From Saccharibacillus kuerlensis DSM 22868 (GTDB lineage: Bacteria; Bacillota; Bacilli; Paenibacillales; Paenibacillaceae), in contig NZ_KB899289.1 in the NCBI RefSeq assembly GCF_000378145.1, positions 1 to 64,000 of the forward strand: a stretch of 64,000 nucleotides of DNA, given 5' to 3'. The translations under genes and the position numbers were made by a program. Below, in pieces: positions 42,631 through 51,502 of this stretch (its first letter is position 1; each line of letters opens with the position of its first letter). The notes under the pieces were generated by a model. That model was not told the origin of the DNA, searched no databases, and saw nothing but the letters and a program-made list of their open reading frames with translations.

Positions 42631-42747
42631 GCTTTCGCTTCATGTTTCGTATTGCAGTATACTCTTGGGCATACTGCGATACGGGTACTTAATTTGGTTA
42701 AAGAGAATAGAGCTGCAAAAGAAAAGAGACGAAGAGGAGAGGGTATC

Positions 42748-44076
42748 TTGAGTTACAGCAAAGAGGACATTCTACGTATTGCCAAGGAAGAAAACGTTCG
42801 TTTCATTCGTCTTCAGTTCACGGATTTGCTCGGAGCAATCAAAAACGTTGAGATTCCGGTCAGCCAGCTGACGAAGGCACTCGATAACAAAATGATGTTC
42901 GACGGCTCTTCCATCGAAGGTTATGTACGGATCGAAGAATCCGACATGTACCTGTACCCGGATCTCGATACCTGGGTGATCTTCCCCTGGGTAACAGAGA
43001 ACCGTGTCGCACGTCTGATCTGCGATATCTATATGCCGGATGGCACTCCGTTCCCTGGTGATCCACGTGCCGTTCTGCGCCGTGCACTGGAAGAAGCCGA
43101 AGAAATGGGCTTCAGTGCAATGAACGTAGGACCGGAACCGGAGTTCTTCCTTTTCCGTACAGACGAAAAGGGGAACCCTACAGACGAGCTGAACGACCAA
43201 GGTGGATACTTTGACCTGGCACCGACAGATCTGGGTGAGAACTGCCGCCGCGAGATTGTAATCACGCTTGAAGAAATGGGCTTTGAGGTTGAAGCTTCCC
43301 ACCACGAAGTGGCACCGGGTCAACATGAGATCGACTTCAAGTATGAGGACGCAATGAAAGCTGCCGACCAGATCCAGACGTTCAAACTGGTTGTAAAAAC
43401 GATTGCCCGTCAGCATGGTCTGCATGCGACATTCATGCCAAAACCGCTGTTCGGTATGAACGGTTCGGGCATGCACTGTCACCAGTCGCTGTTCCGCGGT
43501 GGAGAGAATGCCTTCTACGATGAGAGCGATACGCTTGGTCTGAGTGACACAGCTCGTTACTACATGGCTGGTATTCTTAAGCACGCACGTGCATTCGCAG
43601 CGATTACTAACCCAACTGTTAACTCGTACAAGCGTCTTGTTCCAGGTTATGAAGCACCTTGTTACGTCGCTTGGTCTGCCAGCAACCGCAGCCCAATGAT
43701 CCGTATCCCGGCATCGCGCGGTCTGAGCACTCGGATCGAAGTTCGTAATCCGGACCCGGCAGCCAATCCTTACCTGGCGCTGGCCGTCATGCTCAAATCC
43801 GGTCTGGACGGTATTCGCAGACAGCTGCAGCTGCCGGCTCCGATCGACCGTAACATCTATGTGATGTCCGAAGAAGAGCGGATTGAAGAAGGCATCCCAA
43901 GCCTTCCAGCCGATCTGAAGGAAGCCTTGAACGAATTGCTCCGCGACGAAGTCGTGGTACAAGCGATGGGCGAGCATGCTTTGACTCACTTCTATGAACT
44001 GAAAGAAATTGAATGGGATATGTACCGCACTCAAGTTCACCCTTGGGAACGCGATCAGTATATGACGCTTTACTAG
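42748..44076 (+). CDS. glnA: Type I glutamine synthetase
   Basis: ATP-dependent synthesis of glutamine from glutamate and ammonium. 442 residues from a TTG at 42748, five bases after GAGGAGAGGG; no ATG fits the conserved start ([22 protein letters not shown]). Active-site blocks: [55 protein letters not shown], the ATP-binding [10 protein letters not shown] and [13 protein letters not shown]. The family's adenylylation Tyr region is absent, as in the Bacillus type regulated by GlnR. A terminator follows. Confidence 0.96.
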   Translation: MSYSKEDILRIAKEENVRFIRLQFTDLLGAIKNVEIPVSQLTKALDNKMMFDGSSIEGYVRIEESDMYLYPDLDTWVIFPWVTENRVARLICDIYMPDGTPFPGDPRAVLRRALEEAEEMGFSAMNVGPEPEFFLFRTDEKGNPTDELNDQGGYFDLAPTDLGENCRREIVITLEEMGFEVEASHHEVAPGQHEIDFKYEDAMKAADQIQTFKLVVKTIARQHGLHATFMPKPLFGMNGSGMHCHQSLFRGGENAFYDESDTLGLSDTARYYMAGILKHARAFAAITNPTVNSYKRLVPGYEAPCYVAWSASNRSPMIRIPASRGLSTRIEVRNPDPAANPYLALAVMLKSGLDGIRRQLQLPAPIDRNIYVMSEEERIEEGIPSLPADLKEALNELLRDEVVVQAMGEHALTHFYELKEIEWDMYRTQVHPWERDQYMTLY

Positions 44077-44085
44077 GACTTCAAG

Positions 44086-44122
44086 CCCTTGGCGCTCTAA
44101 GCGCTGAGGGTTTTTGTTTTTG
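44086..44122 (+). terminator. Terminator after glnA
   Basis: CCCTTGGCGC pairs with GCGCTGAGGG (loop TCTAA) and is followed by TTTTTGTTTTT. Confidence 0.8.
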
Positions 44123-44249
44123 TGGGTATCACTCTATAAACATCCTCGACATAGGGATGAGAGGTCGCATGACCATCCTTACTGGTATCAATTGAGATCA
44201 GGTGGTCATCGTGAATCTCGTATTTCATTGAGCGGACATCAAGCGTCAT
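44097..44249 (-). CDS. Doubtful small ORF, 50 residues
   Basis: Reads MTLDVRSMKYEIHDDHLI, continues with an acidic middle and ends VIPTKTKTLSA. AAGGTG precedes the ATG by five bases. Its end lies inside the glnA terminator hairpin, which argues against a functional gene; it may be the stump of a lost gene. No family recognised. Confidence 0.25.
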   Translation of the reverse strand: MTLDVRSMKYEIHDDHLISIDTSKDGHATSHPYVEDVYRVIPTKTKTLSA

Positions 44250-44400
44250 GAAGCACCTTCACTATTATGAATGTCCTGCATTCTGAGTATATCAAACAAT
44301 CGGATCCAATAGTCCGATGACATATACCAAGCGAGGAATTATCTTCCTTTTGTCAAATAAATCAAGGCAGTAGAAAGTGAACAAACAAAATTAGACAAAC

Positions 44401-44437
44401 AAAAGCCCGCTCAGGTCTTAAACCTGCTGCGGGCTTT
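44401..44437 (-). terminator. Terminator of the 72-residue gene
   Basis: On the minus strand AGCCCGC-AG-CAGGT pairs with ACCTG-A-GCGGGCT and is followed by TTTG. The stop codon of the gene lies within the hairpin loop. Confidence 0.6.
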
Positions 44438-44636
44438 GTCTTTTGGATTTTAAGCATGAATGAATTCGTTTAACAGACCAGACCGGAAGAGTAAAAATCT
44501 GATCTTCACTTTTTACACCAAAAAGTAATTTATTATGAGTATGTGGTAAGCACGTACCTTCATAGTACTCTCCACTTACTGTATGAACGGTAACAGGCCG
44601 ATTACATCGAAGAGCTTCTTCTAAGGTGATAATCAT
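44418..44636 (-). CDS. Small hypothetical protein, beta-rich
   Basis: 72 residues: MIITLEEALRCNRPVTVHTV, then SGEYYEGTCLPHTHNKLLFG and ILPVWSVKRI-like strands with a basic end (KSKRQ). Alternating hydrophobic residues suggest a small barrel such as an SH3 or Sm-like fold, but I recognise no family. GAGAGG lies nine bases before the ATG and a terminator covers the stop, both of which support a real gene. Confidence 0.55.
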   Translation of the reverse strand: MIITLEEALRCNRPVTVHTVSGEYYEGTCLPHTHNKLLFGVKSEDQIFTLPVWSVKRIHSCLKSKRQSPQQV

Positions 44637-44887
44637 GGATATCAGCCTCTCAATATTATTTTATTTAAAAATACTTACCACGACATGATAACGAATAAAC
44701 GTTTTTTCCTTAATTTGTAATAAAATATTTTGAGACTCCAGCCTATATATTTTTTTGGTATGGTACTGGAATAGGCTATGAATTGGTTTACACCTAATCC
44801 AACAACAGTTAGAATAACAACAGTTGAAAGTTTCCGACTTCTGGCACGCTGCTGTGAAGTCGATTTTGTATGTGAGGGGAATCGCGG

Positions 44888-45094
44888 ATGAACACCTATA
44901 AGGAATTGATCAGCAATGAGGAGTTTTTCGCCGCGGCGCTGTTTCAGATTTACGTTTTCGTTATTGACGTATTGGAAGATTCACCAGTTGGGAACGGAGG
45001 CGCTGTAGAGAAGTATACGGATTTTAGTGTATGGATCGATGGAGAATGTTATCCACGGCATACGCATACGTTTAAAGTTGCAGCAGTGTTGTAA
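44888..45094 (+). CDS. Small hypothetical protein
   Basis: 68 residues, acidic, beginning MNTYKELISNEEFFAAALF and containing IDVLEDSPVGNGG and WIDGECYPRHTHTF. No signal peptide or family recognised. GAGGGG is 8 bases before the ATG, and a terminator at 45199 follows. The 250 bases upstream are A+T-rich and contain an AGCCTAT/ATAGGCT hairpin around 44740-44778. Confidence 0.55.
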   Translation: MNTYKELISNEEFFAAALFQIYVFVIDVLEDSPVGNGGAVEKYTDFSVWIDGECYPRHTHTFKVAAVL

Positions 45095-45198
45095 ATCTGC
45101 GATAAATGTATAGAAATCAAAACGTGAGTTGAGGAAACTGCGGAACTTAGACTGGGGACGTCCTGCCCTGGGCTCTTATTTCGGTAGGGTCAAAAGGC

Positions 45199-45237
45199 AA
45201 ACAGCTTTCGATCGAGTAGGTCGAAGGCTGTTTTTTT
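45199..45237 (+). terminator. Terminator upstream of coaA
   Basis: ACAGCTTTCGAT pairs imperfectly with GTCGAAGGCTGT, followed by seven T residues. Confidence 0.75.
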
Positions 45238-45330
45238 GCTATTAGGGCTTCGTTTACAACACGCCGTGTTCAAATCTAACGTAATTTGCTAGACTGAAGG
45301 TACTATGTCGGAGTGAGGGATCGGTTGAAG

Positions 45331-46254
45331 ATGAATGCTTACGGAAATTACAAAGAATTCGACCGAGCGAGATGGGCAGGGCTGCGAAGCCGGACTCCAT
45401 TAATGCTGTCGGAAGAAGAGCTGGAACAAATCAAAGGATTAAACGATAAAATTTCGCTTCGGGAAGTCGAAGAAATCTATATTCCGCTAACGCGGCTGAT
45501 TAATCTCAAAGTAAGGGCCGCACAATATTTACGAGAGGTTACAAGCGCTTTTCTAGGCTGTGAACCGCCAAACAAACCGTTTATTATCGGAATTGCCGGC
45601 AGTGTAGCCGTAGGAAAAAGCACGGTTGCCCGACTTCTTCGAACGCTGCTGTCACGCTGGGAACATCATCCGAAAGTCGATTTGGTGACGACGGACGGAT
45701 TCCTATACCCTACCCGTGTATTGGAAGAGAAAGGGCTTATGAGCCGAAAAGGCTTTCCTGAGAGTTACGATACGAAGAAATTGATCGATTTTCTGGGAAA
45801 AGTGAGAGAAGGCGAACGAAATGTCGAGGCGCCACTGTACTCGCATGTGACATATGATGTCCTGCCGGATCGTTTTGAAGTGATTGACAGTCCTGACATT
45901 CTGATTGTGGAAGGCATTAACGTACTCCAGGTGAGCAAAAGGCAGCCGGTATTCGTCAGCGATTATTTCGATTTTTCGCTGTATATCGATGCGGACACCG
46001 AAGATATCCGCCGTTGGTACCTTGACCGATTTCTGGTGCTGCAGCGTACGGCATTCCGCGAGCCGCTGTCTTATTTTCATCGGTATGCGGAACTCAGTGA
46101 GACGGAGGCAATTGGGCACGCTTCGAACATTTGGGAGAGCATTAATCTGCTGAATTTGAACGAAAACATTTTGCCGACCCGTCAGCGGGCCGACCTGATT
46201 TTGAGAAAAGGACGCGATCATCAGATTCATCAGGTCTATTTGCGGGAAATTTGA
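45331..46254 (+). CDS. coaA: Type I pantothenate kinase
   Basis: Phosphorylates pantothenate, the committed step of coenzyme A synthesis. 307 residues: [23 protein letters not shown]-loop [19 protein letters not shown] (about 90), [38 protein letters not shown], and the C-terminal [19 protein letters not shown]. The ATG at 45331 has GAGGGA ten bases upstream; TTG at 45325 and GTG at 45313 are alternatives. Stand-alone gene after a terminator, 31 bases before a DD-carboxypeptidase gene. Confidence 0.93.
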   Translation: MNAYGNYKEFDRARWAGLRSRTPLMLSEEELEQIKGLNDKISLREVEEIYIPLTRLINLKVRAAQYLREVTSAFLGCEPPNKPFIIGIAGSVAVGKSTVARLLRTLLSRWEHHPKVDLVTTDGFLYPTRVLEEKGLMSRKGFPESYDTKKLIDFLGKVREGERNVEAPLYSHVTYDVLPDRFEVIDSPDILIVEGINVLQVSKRQPVFVSDYFDFSLYIDADTEDIRRWYLDRFLVLQRTAFREPLSYFHRYAELSETEAIGHASNIWESINLLNLNENILPTRQRADLILRKGRDHQIHQVYLREI

Positions 46255-46285
46255 ATATTTGATAGGCGAAGGGAGAGCTGAAGGG

Positions 46286-47242
46286 ATGCAAAAACTAAAC
46301 TTATTTAAGTTCGCTAAAGGAAGCACAGATTCAAAAAAGCTGCCTAAAATCGCAGTCGTTCCTCTGGTACTGTCGCTCGTTATAGGCGGAAGCGCAACGC
46401 TGACTTATTCGGAACCGGCTGCAGCTTCTTCGCATACCTCTACAGTCCTTGCGGCTTCTTCAGCGAAACTTGCGGCAGGCATGCATAGTGCAAACGGTAT
46501 ACTGATACGCGTGAGCGACGGAAAAGTATTAATGATGAAAAATATCAATCAAAAAGTGTATCCGGCGTCGATGACCAAAATGATGACTGTCTTGGTAGCC
46601 TTGGAAAACCTGCCAAATCTTCAGAAAAAAACGACCCTGCCGACCGGAATGTTCGCAGCTCTGGAGAAGCAGGGGGCATCGATGGCAGGGTTCAAGCCGG
46701 GTGAGAAACTCAAAGCGATCGATCTGCTGCATGGTTCAATGCTTCCTTCTGGAGCGGAGGCTTCAATGGGATTGGCTTATGCGGTGTCGGGATCGGAAGC
46801 AGCTTTTGTGAAAAAAATGAATCAAAAGGCCAAACAGCTTGGTATGAAGCATACAAATTTCACTAACGTCACCGGTCTGCACCATGCCAATCACTACACG
46901 ACGGTCAAAGACATGTCGATCTTGATGAAAGCTGCCCTTAAAAATCCGAATTTTCGTAAGCTTGCGACAGCACAAAAATATACGGTAGCACCGACCAACA
47001 AGCATCCTAAAGGTATGACGGTAAAGAGCACCCTCACCAAGAGCGCACCGACGTTGAATTTCAAAGGCGGCAAAATTGTCGGAGGCAAAACCGGTTATAC
47101 GCGCGCGGCAGGCCTGTGTCTGGCTTCGCTGGCCATTAAAGATGGAAAACAATATATTTTAGTAACGGCCAATGCGGACGGAAGTCCTTGGACTAAGCCG
47201 TATCATATTCTTGACGCCTTAAGCGTCTATTCAAAGATTTGA
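46286..47242 (+). CDS. D-alanyl-D-alanine carboxypeptidase (S11 family)
   Basis: Trims the terminal D-Ala of peptidoglycan stems. 318 residues: basic N-terminus and hydrophobic export segment (IAVVPLVLSLVIGGSATL), then Ser-x-x-Lys in PASMTKMMT (about 94), the second active-site motif as SGAEASMG where SGN is usual, NVTGLHHANHYTT and KTGYTRAAG. The usual C-terminal domain 2 and amphipathic membrane helix are missing, so the protein may be released or held by its N-terminus. GAAGGGAG lies before the ATG at 46286. Confidence 0.87.
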   Translation: MQKLNLFKFAKGSTDSKKLPKIAVVPLVLSLVIGGSATLTYSEPAAASSHTSTVLAASSAKLAAGMHSANGILIRVSDGKVLMMKNINQKVYPASMTKMMTVLVALENLPNLQKKTTLPTGMFAALEKQGASMAGFKPGEKLKAIDLLHGSMLPSGAEASMGLAYAVSGSEAAFVKKMNQKAKQLGMKHTNFTNVTGLHHANHYTTVKDMSILMKAALKNPNFRKLATAQKYTVAPTNKHPKGMTVKSTLTKSAPTLNFKGGKIVGGKTGYTRAAGLCLASLAIKDGKQYILVTANADGSPWTKPYHILDALSVYSKI

Positions 47243-47273
47243 TAAAAGAATGGCTTAAAAAGCGAAGTTGTTC

Positions 47274-47293
47274 TATAATACAAACATACGTTC
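47274..47293 (+). promoter_or_regulatory. -10 element with LexA-like box
   Basis: TATAAT (47274-47279) is followed by AAAC-ATAC-GTTC (47282-47293), one mismatch from GAAC-N4-GTTC, at the expected transcription start of the small winged-helix gene. Confidence 0.35.
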
Positions 47294-47312
47294 TTGTTAG
47301 AGGGGTGTGTTT

Positions 47313-47546
47313 GTGAAGATGAGTCGATTAGAGCGGAAAATTCTCGGAATGCTGCATCGTCATCGTTGGAACTCATTTCGATGGTTATCGATGGGATCTC
47401 TGCTTCAACGCAGTGGGGGAGCTTTCCGTGAAGTTACGATTGCCTTGATTAATCTGGAACATGATGGATATATTCGCTGGCCCGACAAGTCTTCTCTCCG
47501 GCACATTGTTCTGCTGCGCAAAGACGCCGACCGCGGTGCGCAATAA
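47313..47546 (+). CDS. Small winged-helix-like protein
   Basis: 77 residues, very basic: MSRLERKILGMLHRHRWNSF, then MGSLLQRSGGAFREVTIALINLEHDGYIRW followed by RHIVLL. Helix-turn-helix plus wing spacing suggests a nucleic-acid-binding winged helix. Start: GTG at 47313 seven bases after AGAGGGG; ATG at 47319 is possible. A LexA-like site overlaps the predicted transcription start. Family not recognised. Confidence 0.6.
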   Translation: MKMSRLERKILGMLHRHRWNSFRWLSMGSLLQRSGGAFREVTIALINLEHDGYIRWPDKSSLRHIVLLRKDADRGAQ

Positions 47547-47671
47547 TCTTAATCTCGTGAGACAAGCAGGACAAGTATCAAAAGAAAGCAGGAAAAGCAT
47601 CCAAAGAAGAACGGGCTTTGGTCATGCCTGAATTTTTGGAACTTTTATACGGCGGGGAAAGACCTTTTGGC

Positions 47672-47848
47672 TTAAGAGCCGTTCGAGCGCGCCAGAATAA
47701 TCATCGAGATCACGACAAGCAGAAGACTGAGCAGAGCAAGGCTGAAATAGAGGCGGATAAGCTTTTTTTCACGCCGGAAGACAGCAACGGAACCAAGCAC
47801 ACCGGTAACTGCACATATAATGAACGAAACGATCATCAGATCGGACAT
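47672..47848 (-). CDS. Small membrane protein, two transmembrane segments
   Basis: 58 residues: MSDLMIVSFIICAVTGVLGSVAVF, a basic loop RREKKLIR, and LYFSLALLSLLLVVISMIILARSNGS. AAGGAGG lies ten bases before the ATG at 47848, which fixes the start well downstream of the open frame's beginning. Transcribed toward the wHTH gene. Family not recognised. Confidence 0.6.
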   Translation of the reverse strand: MSDLMIVSFIICAVTGVLGSVAVFRREKKLIRLYFSLALLSLLLVVISMIILARSNGS

Positions 47849-48006
47849 CAATAACGATCCTCCTTGAACGATAGCAGATTGACAGCGAAAGGTCGAACAA
47901 GATTTTGCCTGCTGGGTAAGTTTTAGTATAACAAAAAAGTGCATATTACAGCATGATGTATAATTGTTGATCCTCTTCCCTGCATGAAACATATATCGTA
48001 CACCGC

Positions 48007-48039
48007 AAAAAAACTCCTCCGTTGACCGGGGGAGTTTTT
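48007..48039. terminator. Terminator after lexA (bidirectional)
   Basis: AAAAACTCCTCC pairs with GGGGGAGTTTTT around GTTGACC, with A- and T-runs on both sides. Confidence 0.75.
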
Positions 48040-48077
48040 CTAATTGGGACAATAATGTCCGGATACGCGTCCAAGCC

Positions 48078-48704
48078 TCAATGGAAATTGCGGAACAGGC
48101 CGACGACTTTACCGAGAATCGTAACATGAGTCAAACGAAGCGGCTCATACGTTGGATTTTCGGGTTGAAGGCGAATATGATCTTTTTCCTTGTAGAAAGT
48201 CTTAACTGTTGCTTCGTCTTCTTCGGTCATCGCTACAACGATGTCACCATTGTTGGCGGTTTGCTGTTGACGAACGACAACATAATCGCCGTTATTGATT
48301 CCTGCTTCGATCATACTGTCCCCAATAACGGAAAGCATGAACACCTGATCTTCACCGACCATCGTTTGCGGCAGCGGGAAGTAATCTTCAATATTTTCGG
48401 TAGCTGTAATTGGCACACCTGCCGTAACTTTGCCTACAACGGGCACGCGCCGGATGGTGGAATCGAACAAATTGCTGCTGTCGGATTCTTCCATGCCCAA
48501 AAGTTCGATTGCACGCGGTTTAGTCGGGTCACGGCGGATCAACCCTTTTTTCTCAAGACGATCCAGATGACCGTGAACGGTAGAACTGGAAGCCAGACCA
48601 ACAGCCTCGCCAATCTCGCGAACGGACGGCGGATAACCTTTGGACTTGACCTCGGTGCGGATAAATTCCAATATAGCCTGTTGGCGTATGGAAATCTTCG
48701 ACAT
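48078..48704 (-). CDS. lexA: SOS repressor LexA
   Basis: Represses DNA-damage genes and cleaves itself when RecA is activated. 208 residues: winged helix [25 protein letters not shown], cleavage site Ala95-Gly96 in KVTAGVPI, catalytic Ser130 in GDSMIEAG and Lys168 in [12 protein letters not shown] is 11 bases before the ATG. It is divergent from yneA across a 327-base region containing at least four LexA boxes, the same head-to-head layout as in Bacillus subtilis. Confidence 0.97.
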   Translation of the reverse strand: MSKISIRQQAILEFIRTEVKSKGYPPSVREIGEAVGLASSSTVHGHLDRLEKKGLIRRDPTKPRAIELLGMEESDSSNLFDSTIRRVPVVGKVTAGVPITATENIEDYFPLPQTMVGEDQVFMLSVIGDSMIEAGINNGDYVVVRQQQTANNGDIVVAMTEEDEATVKTFYKEKDHIRLQPENPTYEPLRLTHVTILGKVVGLFRNFH

Positions 48705-48805
48705 ATCGTATCAACCCCAATCCATAAGTCGTTTAGTTTTAGTGTAAAAGCATTCAAAGAGACAATAAATTAATATTGGATGCTATATGGGTCGATTATA
48801 TCATA

Positions 48806-48817
48806 GAACTTCCGTTC
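48806..48817. promoter_or_regulatory. LexA box near lexA
   Basis: GAAC-TTCC-GTTC lies 102 bases upstream of lexA, the likely autoregulatory site. Confidence 0.55.
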
Positions 48818-48924
48818 GTACAAACGTAAGTTCTGAAGAGATGATAGTAAGCTGACAAAAAAATTATATATAGATTACTGACCAAACGTAAGAATTCGCC
48901 GCTGTTTAAAGAAGCAGAAAAATA

Positions 48925-48952
48925 CGAACAAATTTTCCCGAACAAGCGTTCC
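48925..48952. promoter_or_regulatory. Two abutting LexA boxes
   Basis: CGAACAAATTTTCC (48925-48938, one half-site degenerate) is directly followed by CGAACAAGCGTTCC (48939-48952), an exact match to CGAACRNRYGTTYC. Confidence 0.7.
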
Positions 48953-48960
48953 AAAAACTC

Positions 48961-48989
48961 TTGCCATGAACGTATGTTCGTGCTATATT
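48961..48989 (+). promoter_or_regulatory. yneA promoter with LexA box in the spacer
   Basis: TTGCCA and TATATT are 17 bases apart, and the spacer holds GAACGTATGTTC (48968-48979), so LexA bound there would block RNA polymerase. Confidence 0.75.
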
Positions 48990-49014
48990 TATTCGCAGAA
49001 GGCAGAACAAACGT

Positions 49015-49026
49015 TTGGGAGAGTGT
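49015..49026. promoter_or_regulatory. LexA-like box in the yneA leader
   Basis: GAAC-AAAC-GTTT, one mismatch from the palindrome, five bases before the yneA ribosome-binding site. Confidence 0.45.
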
Positions 49027-49031
49027 TGAAC

Positions 49032-49451
49032 ATGCCAAAATATACGACTTATAAGAGCATTTACGAGACGGCAGGAAATTATAACGAATCACATGAGAAC
49101 AAGGGAACGCGCGGAGACAAGCTTTTTTCCAGCTCATCTTTTTTACATAGTATCGGAATGCCGAAGTATCGGTTTTCCAAAGCCGGCGCTGCAAGATTTC
49201 GTCTGCTGCTGTTCATTATGATTGGTTTGTTTGCGGGAACAGGAGTTGTTCATGCCCTGCAGAATAACGATCCTGTTACGGAAGTACGCAGTGTTATTGT
49301 TTCACCCGGTGATACGCTTTGGTCAATTGCAGAGAGCAACAAGCCAAAGGGAACGGATACACGAATTTTCATTTCAGGAATTAAGCAGAAAAATGGACTG
49401 AGCGGCAGCCATATTAATACCGGCGACGAGCTGCTTCTCCCGAATTTCTGA
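49032..49451 (+). CDS. yneA: SOS cell-division suppressor, LysM protein (YneA)
   Basis: Delays septation during the SOS response. 139 residues from the ATG at 49032 after GGGAGAG: a polar N-terminal segment of about 50 residues, one membrane segment (FRLLLFIMIGLFAGTGVVHAL), then an extracellular LysM domain (VSPGDTLWSIAESNKPKG...HINTGDELLLPNF). The N-terminal part is longer than in Bacillus subtilis YneA (about 105 residues). It lies in a LexA-controlled divergent pair with lexA, and ynzC follows after a terminator. The yneB resolvase gene found between them in Bacillus is absent. Confidence 0.85.
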   Translation: MPKYTTYKSIYETAGNYNESHENKGTRGDKLFSSSSFLHSIGMPKYRFSKAGAARFRLLLFIMIGLFAGTGVVHALQNNDPVTEVRSVIVSPGDTLWSIAESNKPKGTDTRIFISGIKQKNGLSGSHINTGDELLLPNF

Positions 49452-49512
49452 CAGATACAGGAGAAGATTTTGTAAGAAAATAATAGATATATGGGATGTA
49501 ATGAACGACTGG

Positions 49513-49550
49513 AGAGCTTGCAGGCAATCGCCTTGACAAGCTCTTTTTTT
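49513..49550 (+). terminator. Terminator between yneA and ynzC
   Basis: GAGCTTG and CAAGCTC enclose a 16-base loop that can form an inner AGGC/GCCT pair; seven T residues follow. Confidence 0.75.
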
Positions 49551-49591
49551 CATGTGAAAGTATAAGGAAGTATGTTTACAAGGAGGCAGCT

Positions 49592-49792
49592 ATGGATATC
49601 GATATTTTGGTAGGCCGGATCAATGAACTGGCCCGTAAAAATAAAGCCGAAGGGTTGACCGAGGAAGAGGCTCAAGAACGGGCCAAGCTTCGCGAAATGT
49701 ACCTTGGCAACGTGCGGCGCAATTTCCGCCAGGAGCTCGATATGATCAAATGGGTAGACGAAGAACCGGGTAGCGATTCGAAGCCGCATTAA
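49592..49792 (+). CDS. ynzC: DUF896 family protein (YnzC)
   Basis: 66 residues, helical hairpin: DILVGRINELARKNKAEGLTEEEAQERAKLREMYLGNVRRNF. This is the whole DUF896 signature. In Bacillus subtilis ynzC belongs to the SOS-induced yneA operon; here a terminator separates it from yneA, so expression may be partly independent. AAGGAGG precedes the ATG. Function of the family is unclear. Confidence 0.9.
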   Translation: MDIDILVGRINELARKNKAEGLTEEEAQERAKLREMYLGNVRRNFRQELDMIKWVDEEPGSDSKPH

Positions 49793-49917
49793 CGAATCCC
49801 GCATTTTCTGAGCAAGCGCTTTACCGAAACGGAAGGGCTCGCCGGTCCGCGGGAAGGGAGTGCCGCGTGCTGGCGAGTTTTTTTGATGGATTCATTTTAT
49901 TTCAAGGGGGAAAAGGG

Positions 49918-50442
49918 ATGTCCCGTTCATGGGAGAGACAGGTCCGTAAAAATCAACAAAAAGCAAACACGATCAGACAAAAAACAGGTCAGGATCGAAT
50001 CGGTACAGGGGGAAGTCAGGCGTTCGATACGTTCAAAGGCAGAAACTACATGTTCCCGTCGTTTCTGTTGATTATCGCGATTTTCCTGACAATCATTACG
50101 ATTGCGGCGCAGACTTCAGGCGTAGAAGAGGCGTCAAGCACTTCATATTGGTTCATCGTTGTGATGTACATCGTGTTGGCAGTCATCATGTTCCTGCGCC
50201 GTCCATTTTTGCGTGTAGGCAAAGACCGTCTTGCAACAATGCGCTTTAACCGTGAGCGAACATTGTTGGCTGGTGACATTGCCAAGTTCCGGATTGAAAA
50301 AGGTTATGTAACGGTAGAGACGAAAGGCAGAGGCGGCAATTGGATCTTTTCCCGTTTCTTGAAAATGTACAATACGGACGAGATCGCGGAACGAGTAACG
50401 GAATTTGCGGCTCAACACGAAATTCCTGTAGAAAAGAAATAA
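49918..50442 (+). CDS. Hypothetical membrane protein
   Basis: 174 residues: basic hydrophilic N-terminus (MSRSWERQVRKNQQKANTI), two membrane segments (FPSFLLIIAIFLTIITIAA; WFIVVMYIVLAVIMFL), then a cytoplasmic beta-rich domain (LLAGDIAKFRIEKGYVTVET) that resembles the PH-like domain of small membrane proteins. The ATG at 49918 follows GGGGGAAAAGGG; an earlier in-frame start has no site. Family not named with certainty. Confidence 0.7.
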   Translation: MSRSWERQVRKNQQKANTIRQKTGQDRIGTGGSQAFDTFKGRNYMFPSFLLIIAIFLTIITIAAQTSGVEEASSTSYWFIVVMYIVLAVIMFLRRPFLRVGKDRLATMRFNRERTLLAGDIAKFRIEKGYVTVETKGRGGNWIFSRFLKMYNTDEIAERVTEFAAQHEIPVEKK

Positions 50443-50533
50443 AAATATAGAAATAAAAGATTGAAATAAAGATTGAAATAAGAAATCGGAAAAAGCTTAG
50501 GCACGATTATAACGGTAAAGCGAGGGGACACGT

Positions 50534-51355
50534 ATGACAGGAGAAAGTGCGGTAAAACATGAGGTTAAAGCGGTAATTTTCGACCTGGATGATACACTGC
50601 TCTGGGATGAACGAAGCGTAAAAGAATCGTTTGAAGCAGCTTCCGTGGAAGCTGCCCGGCGCACAGGTGTCGATGCAGCCGCCCTGGAGAAAGCGGTACG
50701 TGAACGCGCTCGTGAACTTTATGCAACGTACGAACCTTTTCCGTTTACTCAGATGATCGGGATTAATCCGTTCGAAGGACTATGGGCGCGCTTTGACAAA
50801 GGCGATCAACCTCAGTTCCGGCAGCTGCAGGAGATTGCTCCTGTTTACCGCAAGGAAGCATGGCGCCTCGGTTTGGAAGACTTAGGTGTCATTAATGAAG
50901 AACTTTCTTGGGAGCTGTCGGATCTGTTCGCTGCGGAGCGCCGCAAGCGTTCATACGTATACGACGAAACCTATCAGGTATTGGATGAGCTAAAGGGCCG
51001 TGTAAAGCTGCTCCTGCTGACAAACGGCTGCCCGTCTCTCCAACAGGAGAAGTTGGACGGGGTACCGGAATTAGTGCCTTATTTCGACCATATTGTAATT
51101 TCGGGAACATTCGGAAAGGGAAAACCGGATACGGCTATTTTCCGACATGCACTGGAACTGCTTGGTACATCTCCTGAGGAAACGCTGATGGTCGGCGACA
51201 AGCTGACTACCGATATTCGAGGTGCGCTTGATACCGGTATTCCTTCCGTTTGGATTAATCGGGTCGCTCATCCTCCTCAATCTGACATCGTGCCCGTTTA
51301 TCAAATCGATTCCTTGCAAGACCTGCCTCAGTTGGCGGGAATTCGCAATTCCTGA
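50534..51355 (+). CDS. HAD-superfamily hydrolase
   Basis: 273 residues. Motif I VIFDLDDTLL with nucleophile Asp, a helical cap, motif II LLLLTNGC, motif III Lys in GTFGKGKPD, motif IV MVGDKLTTDIRGA. Cap and length resemble the YfnB/YjjG-type phosphatases active on nucleotides or phosphosugars. GAGGGG precedes the ATG by seven bases and a terminator follows. The substrate cannot be read. Confidence 0.85.
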   Translation: MTGESAVKHEVKAVIFDLDDTLLWDERSVKESFEAASVEAARRTGVDAAALEKAVRERARELYATYEPFPFTQMIGINPFEGLWARFDKGDQPQFRQLQEIAPVYRKEAWRLGLEDLGVINEELSWELSDLFAAERRKRSYVYDETYQVLDELKGRVKLLLLTNGCPSLQQEKLDGVPELVPYFDHIVISGTFGKGKPDTAIFRHALELLGTSPEETLMVGDKLTTDIRGALDTGIPSVWINRVAHPPQSDIVPVYQIDSLQDLPQLAGIRNS

Positions 51356-51377
51356 GAAATCGGCGATACGGTTTTCC

Positions 51378-51408
51378 GTCCGCCCGCTGAGGCGGGCGGG
51401 CTTTTTTT
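51378..51408 (+). terminator. Terminator after the HAD hydrolase gene
   Basis: CCGCCCGC-TGAG-GCGGGCGG with seven T residues. Confidence 0.85.
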
Positions 51409-51502
51409 CGCCTTCTTGACTGGTTAAGTATACGAAGAAGAACGATTATTCGTATCTCGATTCGGGTATTAAACTACCATTTAGAAAAAGGAGCGTGCAG
51501 CT

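Noticed and set aside
42772-44040. 422-codon minus-strand frame opposite glnA
   Set aside because: Antisense shadow of one of the best conserved genes in the window; its length reflects glnA codon choice.
47618-47854. Plus-strand 78-codon frame
   Set aside because: Opposite the small membrane protein gene, which has a strong ribosome-binding site and two clear membrane segments.
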